From Mansonella perstans (taxonomy: Eukaryota > Nematoda > Chromadorea > Rhabditida > Onchocercidae), in assembly GCA_037074765.1 (NCBI GenBank), contig JBAMDO010000574.1, positions 186,001 to 250,000 of the forward strand: a DNA stretch of 64,000 bases. Reading direction: 5' to 3'. The notes under the pieces are model-generated. The model was not told where the DNA came from, did not search any database, and worked only from the letters and a program-made list of their open reading frames with translations. A program made the translations under genes and the position numbers. Of the stretch, positions 23,775 through 34,314 are shown piece by piece (positions within the stretch are counted from its first letter, which is position 1; the number at the start of each line of letters is the position of its first letter).

Positions 23775-24329
23775 ATGGGAACAGCGGAAGATGTGGTCGA
23801 TGAAATGTTGGATTTAGTGGAAGCTTCCTCGAAGGATCCGATGGAAGAATTTCTCGATGATTTAGTGCAAATACCATCCAACGATATAGTGAAAGAATCG
23901 CTTAAGGATTTGCTAGAAATACCATCCGAGAATAGGATAACTGAGATTTTGGATGATCTAATAGATACCAAATCTGAGGATGAAGAGCTAGAACTGTTAA
24001 ATGATATGATAAAAATATCAGCTATGAATAGGATAGAAGAGAATTTGGTTGAGGCATCTACCGATGATATGATGGCATCCCTGGAAGAAACGAAATTCCG
24101 AGATGTACTGGATCAGCAAATACTGAAGGATCTAGTATCAGCAACGATCAACAATCCGGTCGAAGAAATATTAAAAGAAATGTCCAAAATATCACCATTC
24201 AAAGATTTCATCGAAACACCAATTAAGAATTCACTGAAAGAATTTCCGAAAATTTTAATGGAGAAGAAATCACTTGAAGTAATAATTATAGAAACACTAA
24301 CAGATTCAAAAAACAGACCCGTGAACTGA
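23775..24329 (+). CDS. Intronless acidic helical repeat protein, unknown function
   Basis: Single-exon frame of 184 residues from the first ATG; a TAG stop lies in frame seven codons upstream. I do not recognise the family. The protein is strongly acidic and built from imperfect units of about 16 residues, such as MEEFLDDLVQIPSND, VKESLKDLLEIPSEN and ITEILDDLIDTKSED, each looking like an amphipathic helix plus a short Pro/Ser turn. Later units degenerate and the C-terminal 50 residues are more basic (KEFPKILMEKK). No signal peptide or membrane segment. A possible 3' splice site (GAAAATAG) ends at 23746. The length, in-frame repeat structure and sharply higher coding character than its surroundings argue for a real gene, but a processed or expanded repeat fragment is possible. 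Confidence 0.55.
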   Translation: MGTAEDVVDEMLDLVEASSKDPMEEFLDDLVQIPSNDIVKESLKDLLEIPSENRITEILDDLIDTKSEDEELELLNDMIKISAMNRIEENLVEASTDDMMASLEETKFRDVLDQQILKDLVSATINNPVEEILKEMSKISPFKDFIETPIKNSLKEFPKILMEKKSLEVIIIETLTDSKNRPVN

Positions 24330-25209
24330 ACCCAAATGATCTTAAACCCACGGTTAAATCTCACTTTTTAGCTAGAAACTTTTGTAAGTCTACCACCCTG
24401 TTTTATGCGGTCCGTTGTGAACAGTTGCTGTATTGGAGAGAAAAGTTTACTTGCAATTTGCCGCGATGTTTACTTGCAATTTACCGGGGTGTTTGCTTGC
24501 TTGCTAGTATAGTGGTTTTTTTTGTCTTTATTTCGCTGATCTTTTAGTTTGAATGGTAAGATCTTCTCATGTGTCCTGCCAGAAGATCTAAAATTCATTG
24601 AGGTTTTTTAGTTTTTGAAAGTTTCTGAAGTTTCACCGATCCTTGAAGTTGTACAAATCTCGAATTTTTTTAAATTTCTCTAATTCCATTCAAATCTTTT
24701 GCTTTCTGAAGTCACAAAAATCTTTGAAATTTATGCTAAATTGCTTTCAACGCTGAGAGTTCAATTTTGAAATTTGCTAAGCTTTACTTCCCATCTATTT
24801 TATTTAGATCTGTATCGTATTTCCATCTTCATTCTACCTTTTTTGTCAAATCTCATGAAGAACAATCATTCTAGGATTTCATTTAATAATTCCTTTTTCT
24901 TCTCTATTACTCAAATGCTTAACAAGGGTATTGGTGCAATATTATCAAATACTATTTAAACGATTTATGAAAATTGGCACTGATACATCTTAGATGAAGT
25001 AAAAAGATCCAGAGCATAGGTTAGATAAAGTAAGAGAAAGTTAACGCAGGACTACGTGAAATTATCTACATGACATAATTCTTACTTACGTAAATTAATC
25101 TCGATGTAACATCTCGTTAATGAAACTTATAATATATCGTAAAAACAGAATTATTTCGTTTATTTACTGAATCTGTGCAGTTGATTATTTCCAGGAAGAG
25201 ATTTATTCA
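24330..25209 (+). other. Intergenic region before mob-4
   Basis: No coding exon seen. Contains a short imperfect duplication of the phrase TTTACTTGCAATTT at about 24447-24485. Confidence 0.55.
25186..25194 (+). other. Candidate trans-splice acceptor of mob-4
   Basis: TATTTCCAG ends at 25194, 15 bases before the ATG. Confidence 0.5.
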
Positions 25210-27072
25210 ATGTGTACTGCGGTAGATAAAGGTGTTATTTATCGAAGAAATGATCCAGGAACAACCAGAGAAGAATGGTGTAATTGGCCAGATATGCCAT
25301 TCGAAGAGGTTTATATAATTTAGTTTGTCTTAATTTCAACATGAATAACTACATTAAATTTAGATGTATATATTTTAAGATGAGATTTGTTTAGTTCAGT
25401 TAGAAATTAAATTTAATTGTTTAGAATGGGTCCAGATTTTTTTGAAATCAAAATACTGCATTTGTGAAATAAGAATCAAGAAGTGGGATGAAATTATTTC
25501 GAACGAAAATTTTTAATTTTTATATGATAAGCAGGTTTAGACTGCGGTATTTATTTTTTTAAGGATTGGTAATTGGTAATTTGACGGATAACTTAGCACA
25601 TATGTTTGCACAATTACGAAGAATGACTAATTCTTATTTCAATTTTGGATGTGAACTTTATTAGATAATATTATCTACATGTTCGATAATAAACATGTTT
25701 TTATTGAATGTATAGGATAATTTTAGCTTCGAACTCTGTTGATTGCGGTAATTAAACATTAGTGAATATTTTAGATGGATAATACGCTGAATGTTCAGCA
25801 ATACATACAGCAGTGTATTCATAAGGATCCATCAGATGTGGATGTTATTTTAAAAACTCCACCAGGTCAAGAAGAAGGAGTGTGGAAATATGAACATGTG
25901 AGACAATTTTGCATGCAGCTCAATGGTTTAGCATTGCTTTTGCAGGTAAGGTATTTTTAATGTGTTTATTGAGTTGTTATGCAAGAAACTGGTCCTTTTA
26001 ACCGTTGTGGTGGAAATTAATAGAGGTAACTTATATTATGTTGAGTTATGACTTCTTGACATTGATACTAATAAAAATTGCGATGAAATCTCAGATAATT
26101 TGGATTCAAAAGTAAAAGTCTTATAGAATCAAGCATTAAAAAATGATCATTAAATTAGATTTAAATTCATCGCGATCCATTTTTTCATTGAAGTAGCTAA
26201 CTTATGGGATTGAGACATCTGAAATTTTCAAGGATGAATGTAAACCAGATATTTGCGTGCAAATGACTGCCACAGAACAGTGGATATTCCTTTGTGCTGC
26301 TCATAAGAATCCAAAAGAGGTATCGATTTTTATTATTTACCATTTCCATAAAATTATTATTTGGGAGAATTTTTTTTTTGCTTGGCAAGACTTTTATGCG
26401 AGCATATATTCTTAAGGTTTATATCGTTCAGTTTCTTGGTTTGCTTTTCGCAGTAACTTTTTGCACCAAATATATCAGTAATTTAGTGACGGTAACGGTT
26501 TTTCATCTTCATAGTTTCCCTATTGTATTTCCTTGTAGTGTCCAGCAATCGATTATACGCGGCATACGTTGGATGGTGCAGCAGCATTATTGAATAGTAA
26601 TAAATATTTTCCCAGTCGCATTTCAATTAAAGAATCATCAATTGCAAAAATTGGTTCTGTATGCCGGCGAATTTATCGAATTTTCTCGCATGCTTACTTT
26701 CATCATCCTGAACTTTTTGAAAAATTTGAGGTAAAGTATTTTATTCAAGTCAGAAATTAAGCAGCAATTGTGAGATATAATTTCTGAGGAAAACAGATTG
26801 ATAGAGGCCCTGTTTGACATTTTTTTCAACCCAGTCGAAGCATTCGAACAAATCATCCTATAATAAATTATAAGATGATTTATTTGACATTCCTAATATT
26901 TTTGCCATCTTATCTAGCATAACAAAAATGCCGTTATTTAATAACGTATGTTGCTTTACAGACAGAAACGCATCTTTGTCGTCGATTTACAGTATTCGTG
27001 AAGAAGTATAATTTAATGGCAAATGAGCATTTGATTGTGCCAATGTTGGAGCAGAAGCCGAATGATTCGTAA
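25210..27072 (+). CDS. mob-4: MOB-like protein phocein (MOB4), STRIPAK subunit
   Basis: Five exons: 25210-25308, 25775-25945, 26233-26319, 26539-26730 and 26962-27072, giving 219 residues against 225 in human MOB4. All junctions are phase 0. The match is very close throughout: WPDMPFEE, then [67 protein letters not shown] and [16 protein letters not shown]. The Cys/His residues of the MOB zinc site are retained (Cys in exons 3-4, the HAYFHH histidines). MOB4 is a non-kinase-activating MOB protein in the STRIPAK PP2A-kinase complex, acting in membrane traffic, Hippo signalling and synapse growth. The C-terminus after LIVPMLEQ is divergent. Followed 0.8 kb downstream on the same strand by the rfs-1-like gene. 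Confidence 0.98.
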
Positions 27073-27585
27073 ATATGAAACTAATGTTCTTTCTTCGATA
27101 AACTATAAAAAGTAGACTTTAGCTTACTGCTTTTTGTGTTAACATCATTCGTTCATCTCTGTATGCCACTCTTTCATTTGTTCATTTCTTGTTTGTAACG
27201 TCTATTTTACTTCAGCCTTGAAAATGAAAATTTGTACCAGAACTTCCTCTTCAAATTTCCGGACATCATTCAGTATTAAACACAACTGCATAGCAAACGG
27301 ATTAAGGAAACTAGAACACGATTCTTCTTTGTTGTTTCAGATATATGCTCCTAAAAAATTATGTTTCATGCATTTCATGATTTGTTTTTTCTCGATTTTT
27401 TTTTTTAAATTTATTGTTTTTTGTTGTCGAATCAACACATTTATAACCTTATATTATGTTGCAAAATATGCAAAGTAAGAATATCGCAATTTTGAAGAAT
27501 TTTTTAATGTTTTTTTGTAAGATTCTTGTTTATTTTTGTCAGGAAGTGAGGACTCCGTTTTATACCAAGTTCAAATTTCTAAAGG

Positions 27586-27705
27586 CAAAAAATTGCACAT
27601 TCCCATTTTCGTATTTTACTGTAGATTATCTTTATTACAATAATAAAAAAGATCCGAAATTTGAAGTCTTTCCGAGGACAGCATTTTATTACGTAATTAA
27701 TCCAT
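27586..27705. repeat. Dispersed repeat, copy 1
   Basis: About 120 bases starting AAAATTGCACATTCC and passing through TTGAAGTCTTTCC match 33717-33835 with scattered substitutions and small gaps. Same orientation in both copies. Confidence 0.8.
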
Positions 27706-27889
27706 ACCAGATGGGTCAGTCAGCAATTATTTTATCTGAAAAATCTCAGAGGATGGGCATTCGTAACACTTTTATGAAGTTGTGAAGCAGATCTTTCTGT
27801 CGAATCTCATTAAATATCCAATAGAAGCAAAGTTGTTTTCCTGAAAAATTGCATTGCGGTGAAGCAATTGGTTTGTTGTCATTAAGAAA

Positions 27890-27897
27890 GTTTTTAG
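27890..27897 (+). other. Candidate trans-splice acceptor of rfs-1
   Basis: GTTTTTAG ends at 27897, six bases before the ATG. Fits a separately trans-spliced cistron downstream of mob-4. Confidence 0.5.
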
Positions 27898-27903
27898 ATA
27901 ATT

Positions 27904-30256
27904 ATGGATAATACTGATGATCTGGAGTATGATGAAGAAACGGGACTTGATCTATTCCTTAGACTTGGTGCACCGTGGCTTATGCAGAAAACTGGTTGTC
28001 CTGATATCGACAAATATCTCAACGGTGGGATTGCTAGGGGTAAACTTACTGAATTTGTTGGTGACATTGCTTCCGGAAAGACACAGGTAAAAGCGATACC
28101 TTCCCAAAATCATTCTTATTATGATGGATTATTTCGTTTCAGTACAAAAATTTTTTCTGATGGATTTTTTCAACTTTACTACATTCATTTATTTGTAGTT
28201 ATGTCTTTCGCTCACAGCTAATCAATTGCTTGATGATGAAAAAGAACAAAACAGAATCGTTTATATTGATACAAATGGTAGTTTTCACAGTAATCGTTTG
28301 CTACAAATTCTCAGTAATCGTGGTGTACAGGTAATTTATATTAAAGCTGGTGAAAATTCTCGATTACTTTAAATTGTTTAAATTTTGTAAAATTGAACAT
28401 TCCTTACTTCACTACTTATATTTCTTCCTAACTTTCAATCAGAAAAGTTTTAAAAAATTCGACAGTATGCTCAATTTTAAAAAACCCCACAGTACTTATT
28501 GATTAATAAAATTTTGAATTATTATTTTGTCTGATTAATATATTATTATAAACAGCCGAATCATTCTATAACTTCTGAATAGCTCTACTATGATATGCAT
28601 AGCAAATACAAATTTACAAAATAATTCAAATTTTAGGATGAAAATATAGCAAAAGAGATGCTTAAACGAGTGTTTATAGCACGGACTTACGATGAAAAAG
28701 ATCTTCGAGCTGCACTCACAGATATCCAAGTAATCTAAAACTTAATATTGTTTCGAAAATTCAAATAATCAAATATCTAATAGCATTTTGAATATTCAAA
28801 TAATTAAACATTCAAATACTACTACGGATATTTAAGTAATCAAGCATTTAACGTTATTTTAAATATTCCAGGAATGTGTAATATTTGATAGAATTTCAAA
28901 ATTTAACACCGTAAATAGTAATGTTTCAAATAAACGTTATATTGAAATTAATACTTAATATTAAATGTAGTAATTATTAAATGTAATTAAATTTGTAACT
29001 TGCAAACGTATTGATTGGTGAGATTAACTATTATTTCGAGAGAGCTGTGGCGAGAGTGGAAGACTAACAGAGTGAGGAGATTGTAGAGGCGATGTGAATG
29101 GAAGTGAAAGAGGAAGTTTTGCAATAAACCACTTGTCGTTTGCAGTGGAAAAAATTAAAGATGAGGATTGTGTTTTTAGTTATTGAGATCATACTTCACA
29201 GAATCATTTCTGTAGTATGGATTTCTTCGCTGTTAGCGAAATTGCGACGGAGCGCAGCCGCGATGATGTGGCATGGCGTCATCTCCAGAGCAGGAAGAAG
29301 TATTCCGTTCTTAATCTCAAAGTTTTGAACGTTATACTTGATGACTGCGAGGAGGACCTTGAAGAAGGTCTTCCAGAAGGAGTTGACGCGTGCTGAGCGG
29401 TCATAGCGAGAAGAAAAAACAAGTAATATTTAAAAGTAACAGACGTTGGTCAGTTAGTTTCTGAATCATGAGATGGTGGTGGTCAGTTAGTTTCTGAATC
29501 ATGAAATGGTGGTGGTCAGTTGGTTATGAATCATGAAATGGTGGTGGTCAATTGGTTATGAATCATGAGATAGATGAATAAAGAAAGTTTCATCTTTTAC
29601 TAAAATTGATAGAAAAAATATTTGATGAAAGAAAAATAAAACAAATACATGCTAATTGTGCTCAATAATTTTTTTCTTTTTTGAAGGTTATTCAAAATCT
29701 AGCACTTATTATAATCGACAGTATTGGTGCAGCATTAGCCTTTACAGCTTTGGGATACTTTGAAGGAGGTTCATTTTTAGATTAGAAATGTTCATTCAAT
29801 TAATAAAATATCTTGGAATTCGAATAATAACATCCTAATATTTTTGATTGAGCTATTTTCAATTTCATGTGTATAAATATATTAGCCTTGAGATCGGGAA
29901 TTTTGAGGATGATCACATGTAAAATAATATTTGAGACTTCATGCGTCAAATCTTGACAGTGAACTTTGTCTAGATAAGCCATTTTTGGTTTTTCTAATTA
30001 TTTTTTTTTTTTGATATCAAATTTAGGTCGAAAAGTTCAGAATGAAATTATCGCTATTCTTCGTTATATGGCTCATCGTGGTTGTGCTATCGTGACAACT
30101 AATCATTTTGTTTACTGGCATGGGAAGCAATCACCATCACTTGGTAAACAATGGATTAAAGCAGTTGATTTCAGATATTTATTATTCAGGTTATCAGATA
30201 CCAATTGCTATATGCAAAAAATCAGTCCAAAACATCATAAGGTTCGTTATCTTTAA
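27904..30256 (+). CDS. rfs-1: RAD51 paralogue (RAD51D/RFS-1-like RecA-fold ATPase)
   Basis: Five exons: 27904-28086, 28199-28330, 28637-28729, 29687-29768 and 30027-30256, giving 239 residues. Visible motifs: PDIDKYLNGGI before a Walker A loop GDIASGKTQ (exon 1 end), VYIDTNGSF, Walker B LALIIIDS (exon 4), and AIVTTNHF in exon 5, the RAD51-family segment followed by LGKQW as in RAD51D. It lacks the N-terminal helix-hairpin domain of RAD51 and is shorter than human RAD51D (328), but near the size of C. elegans RFS-1. RAD51 paralogues remodel RAD51 filaments at stalled forks and breaks. Exon 5 could instead splice out at AAG/GTTCGT (30242), with a further exon not found. Intron 3 (28730-29686) carries an inserted repeat element. 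Confidence 0.85.
28796..29575. mobile_element. Repeat element inside rfs-1 intron 3, copy 1 (LTR-like or non-autonomous)
   Basis: About 640 bases from AATAATTAAAC followed by about four units of a 32-bp minisatellite. Nearly identical to 34315-35905. The core (29040-29440) is less A+T-rich than its surroundings and contains AATAAA-CCACTTG at about 29123 and then GCAGTGG, which could be read as an LTR end followed by a TGG primer-site start, but I found no second LTR, reverse transcriptase or inverted terminal repeats. A frame of 59 codons (29217-29396, MDFFAVSEIATERSRDD..., acidic end) is identical in both copies. Confidence 0.6.
29452..29575. repeat. 32-bp minisatellite, about 4 units
   Basis: Units of the type TGAATCATGAAATGGTGGTGG followed by TCAGTTGGTT. 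The same monomer is expanded about sevenfold in the second element copy at 34978-35905. Confidence 0.9.
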
Positions 30257-30271
30257 GTTGGCATTAATATT

Positions 30272-30446
30272 GTCGTTATTGTTATTATTATTATTATTAT
30301 TATTTATTATTGTTATTGCTATTATTACTATTATTATTATATATTATTATTATTATCATTATTATTATTTGTTATTATTACTATTATTGTCATCGTCATC
30401 ATCGTCACTATTATCATTATTATTATTATTACTGTTAAATTATTAT
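30272..30446. repeat. (TTA/TTG/TCA)n trinucleotide-rich low-complexity tract
   Basis: About 175 bases dominated by TTA triplets with TTG, CTA and TCA interruptions, immediately after the rfs-1 stop codon and probably within its 3' UTR. Confidence 0.9.
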
Positions 30447-33400
30447 TAAACATGGTCACTTGTGTGACCAATTCAATATTTTGAACAAAAAATTTGTACT
30501 TAACCATTATGAATACAATCCTAATACTAAGCGGTTATTATGTTTTTTCTCATATAGATTTTCGATAGAGGTGTTTCCTTCATTTACTTAGTTGTTGTTG
30601 TTGTAGTATTTGTTGTATTTGTTGTAGTATCGTTATCATCTCTAAATGTTTCCTCCAAGTTTATTGATATTTTCAAGTGCTCTCATCATATTGTACGTTG
30701 GAATAATTACTGCTCTTTTTTCCTGCTTTAAATTTTAAATTATGTTTTTCCGGTTTGAAATGAGCTGTATTTAGTTTCTTGTCGGTCTTGTATTCTTGAA
30801 ATTTAACGAACTACTTATTCTCATTTCCTTACATCTTTTTTAATTCATTTTTTCACATTTGTTCTTATGTAATTTGTATTTTTCATAGAGTTATTTCAGT
30901 ATATTATTATGACAAATTCGTCATATTTTAATTCAATACATATGTATTATCGATTGAATTTTTTTTTTCAGTTTTGTGCGTAGTTTTTTCAAAATTCGGT
31001 ATTTTAACCATTACTATCAGTTTTTTCTTTTATTTTTTTTTTATCAATAGTTTTGCAAACTCTCTTTATGTAATAGTTCATTTTTTTTTATGGGTTGTCA
31101 ACTATTAATTATCTTTAGGTTACTTTAATAAATAGTAATAAATGCTAACAAATTTTAGCCGACATATTGTTTATATCTACATTAATATATCATTCAATCA
31201 TCTCTTCAGTATTCTTTTTATTTTCCATGAAATTTTTATCTTTATTAGAACAGATTAACGATCAAGTTTCTTTGTGTTGCTTAACATGAACGCAGAAAAT
31301 GTGATAAAAGTTTACTGATAACGATGAAGATTTCTTATCTTTAGATTGTTAGCGAACATATATAATTATGGCGTAAAGAGATAATTTTTTATGTTAATTA
31401 GTTGAACTGCAGCTTAAAAGAGTAAAGCCTTGTAGAGCATCGTAGCATTCTACACACAAAATTAATTCTCAAACGAAGGAATTAATATGTAAATCGAGAT
31501 ATGTGCATTTGTGTTGAATTTCTACACATTTTCACATGAATTGGTGAATAAATTAATGATTTGTTAATTCTTTATGTGTTGAATTCATTATTTGGTGAAA
31601 TTCTAAATGCTGGATATTTGTAAATACGAGTGCTTTCATTGCTTACAAACATAAATTCTTGGTTTTTTTGGTATCACTTGTAACAATCATAAAACATCAT
31701 CACTGTGAATGTGTAGTATGATTTGAAGTTATAGGTTCTTTTGATTTATGCATTTAGTTTCTTCTAACTCATTTCAAGTTCAATCAACAATTCCTACATA
31801 TAATGAATGAATTGTCGTCTCTTCATTTGATTTTAATTTCAATGTTTTTTAATTTATTTAAAGTATCTAACAAAAATTACAGTATTATATGGCATGAAGA
31901 TATTTATGTTGTTTGAGTTCAAGCCCTCTTTTCTATTCAGTCGTATTATATTACTTTACATCATTCAATTTTTGCTACTGAATTGTTAATATGTTTACCA
32001 ATAACTCAAGAAATTAATTTTATCTCTCACTTATATTGAATTTCTTTTTGTTTTGTGTTGTGGTCCGAAATCAGAATTGTTATTGATGTCTGATTCAGGA
32101 AACCATCTGGTAACGGCATAGATTTTGTTCTAGTTTCTCATAAATGCATTATGTATGATAAGGAATTGTTATATAGTCTTATTGCAGCCAGGTTTTTATT
32201 CCTACCATATATTCTTTATTTATTATCATCCCATCGATTAGTAATTAATCATTATTCAATATTTCATCTTAAATATTTTCATCTTTTATGCTATTTTGGA
32301 TCTTTTGGCCATCATTTTATTAACATTTTAGATGAAGTTATCAATCGATACTTGCTAAAGTTTTTATCATGACCTTCATTTTTCATGATTTCGTTTAATA
32401 TTCTAACTAATTTGTGATATTTGATTGTAGTATTGCATTAAATTGTTTTGATATATTTCTCATTACTGACGGTTCCTATTTTAATTTTATTGTTGTGTTA
32501 TTTAATTCTGTTATCATTTCTTGTTTACTAATTGACCATTCCCATCATTTTAAGAATTATTTTCAACATTTTCTCATATTACTATTCCAAGTTTTTCGTA
32601 AGTGTTGCCGAATTTGCGGTAGCATCGACATCATGTTTACATTAGCATTTAGAGTTTTTAAATCATTATCAAGTATGCTGATATAAGTAATCATTCCGCA
32701 TAACGGTTAAAAAAATTTTTTTTCGAAATTTAAGCTAGTTTAAGTGATTTAATAATTCGTATTTTAGTACTTTCTTAATTTCACTATGTTATGGCGACTA
32801 CCACTGTTTGTAAGTAACACTATCATGATCTTCATGATACTTATCGGAAGTTTGGTAATAAGTTTGCCCGATGAATGGCTAGGATTATTTTTTCCATTTT
32901 TTTATATTCTTTGATACTAAACTTGAACAATTTATTGTTTGGAGAAGTTATTCATAAAAATGATTACTGTGTAAATAAATGAGATCAGAAAGAGAAGAAT
33001 GTACATAACTTATAAACATCAAAAAACCATTCTTGATGCGAATTATGTAATTAAGTTTTTTGCTAAGATACATTCATTAATTAGCTCATTTTATTTTTCT
33101 TTTTTGCCAACGTTTTGTATCTAAAAACAACGAAATATTGATTTCAAAACAATATTTGATTTCTTTTTAATGAAAATATAGTAAATCTAATAAGTATCCT
33201 TTCATTTATCAGAAAAAAACTTTTTAGGTAATCGACAATAAAGTATTTTACAAAATTTCAAATAAAGGCATCGATTCATCTACTGCTGAATTACATGCGT
33301 CCAAATGCGAACGCACGAAAGCATCGGCCATGTAGGACTAGAATACTATCCAGCAAATTTGTTCAAAGAATGAATAAATCGTTAAATCTGTTCATAATTA

Positions 33401-33716
33401 TAGAATTATAATTTTGTAGAAATCCGATTACAATTATCAAACAAACTTTCTAAATGTTTTTCGTTTTCTATCGTTTACTATTGTATTATCATTATTCACT
33501 AGTTATCTTATTTGTTGATAACAAATTTGTTGGGATTAACGCAAATTAAAGCATGTAAATTCATACTCAAATATTTTTGGGATGTTTTTAGTTGACCTTA
33601 TTATTTCAATTTTTCAAAATATTTTATTTAAATTTTCCTTAAAATTTCCTCTCTAGCTATTTTATAGCCTTGAATTTTTGAACGCAAAATTATTCCATGC
33701 TTCATTGCTGCAAATT

Positions 33717-33835
33717 ATAGAAAATTGCACATTCCAATTTTCATATTTCACTGCGGAGATTTTTATTACAATAATAAAGATTTGAAATTTGAAGTCTTTC
33801 CAAGGACGATATTTCATTACATAATTGATCTGTGC
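33717..33835. repeat. Dispersed repeat, copy 2
   Basis: Degenerate copy of 27586-27705, in the same orientation and, like that copy, upstream of a copy of the larger repeat element. Confidence 0.8.
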
Positions 33836-34314
33836 CATTTGATGACTTATAGATTTATTATTTTATTGTAAAGATTTAAATTCTCGCATCTTCACGATTA
33901 TTTCATCCTGTAAATTCTATCTGTATGTTCTAATAAACTGCAAGATTTTTGATATTTCGTATTTTGAGTATTTTGAGTGTTACAAATCGTGAAATTCTTC
34001 GTTTCTCTAACTTCTTGACCTAATCTGAAACTTATTCCTCGTTATTCCATTGGTCAATTCTATATAAGCCAATTCATTATAAATGTTCTAGTTTATCAAC
34101 AAGTTGTTGTCTTCTAGAAAGTAACTTTTTTTTTACCAAAAAAAGGTTCATAATGTGAAGCTTTCAGCAATTTCACATATTCATCACTTCAAAAAGAAAA
34201 CAACAACTTTAGCTCTGCTTTTATTTCTCTTTATTTAATTTTGAATATGAATAACCAACCGAATAAACATCTTTCTCCGTATAGCTTTTGTTAAATGGAT
34301 AATGAAAATGATAT

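Larger units (their letters stand above)
27073..27903 (+). other. mob-4 3' UTR and spacer to rfs-1
   Basis: No supported exon. A 109-codon open frame (27456-27785) is present, but its start lies in homopolymer-rich sequence and part of it (about 27586-27705) is a copy of a repeat found again at 33717-33835, so I treat it as repeat-derived. Confidence 0.5.
30257..34314. other. Gene-poor, T-rich region downstream of rfs-1
   Basis: No supported exon. Two open frames of 73 and 90 codons (32151-32372, 32414-32686) have no splice support, no family resemblance and the Phe/Ile/Leu-rich composition of translated A+T-rich DNA. Confidence 0.55.

Noticed and set aside
27456..27785. 109-codon frame downstream of mob-4 as an extra gene or alternative last exon
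   Set aside because: Part of it is a dispersed repeat with a degenerate copy at 33717; the N-terminal part is translated poly-T DNA.
32151..32686. Two hydrophobic frames of 73 and 90 codons
   Set aside because: Phe/Ile/Leu-rich composition is what T-rich non-coding DNA gives; no splice signals in phase.
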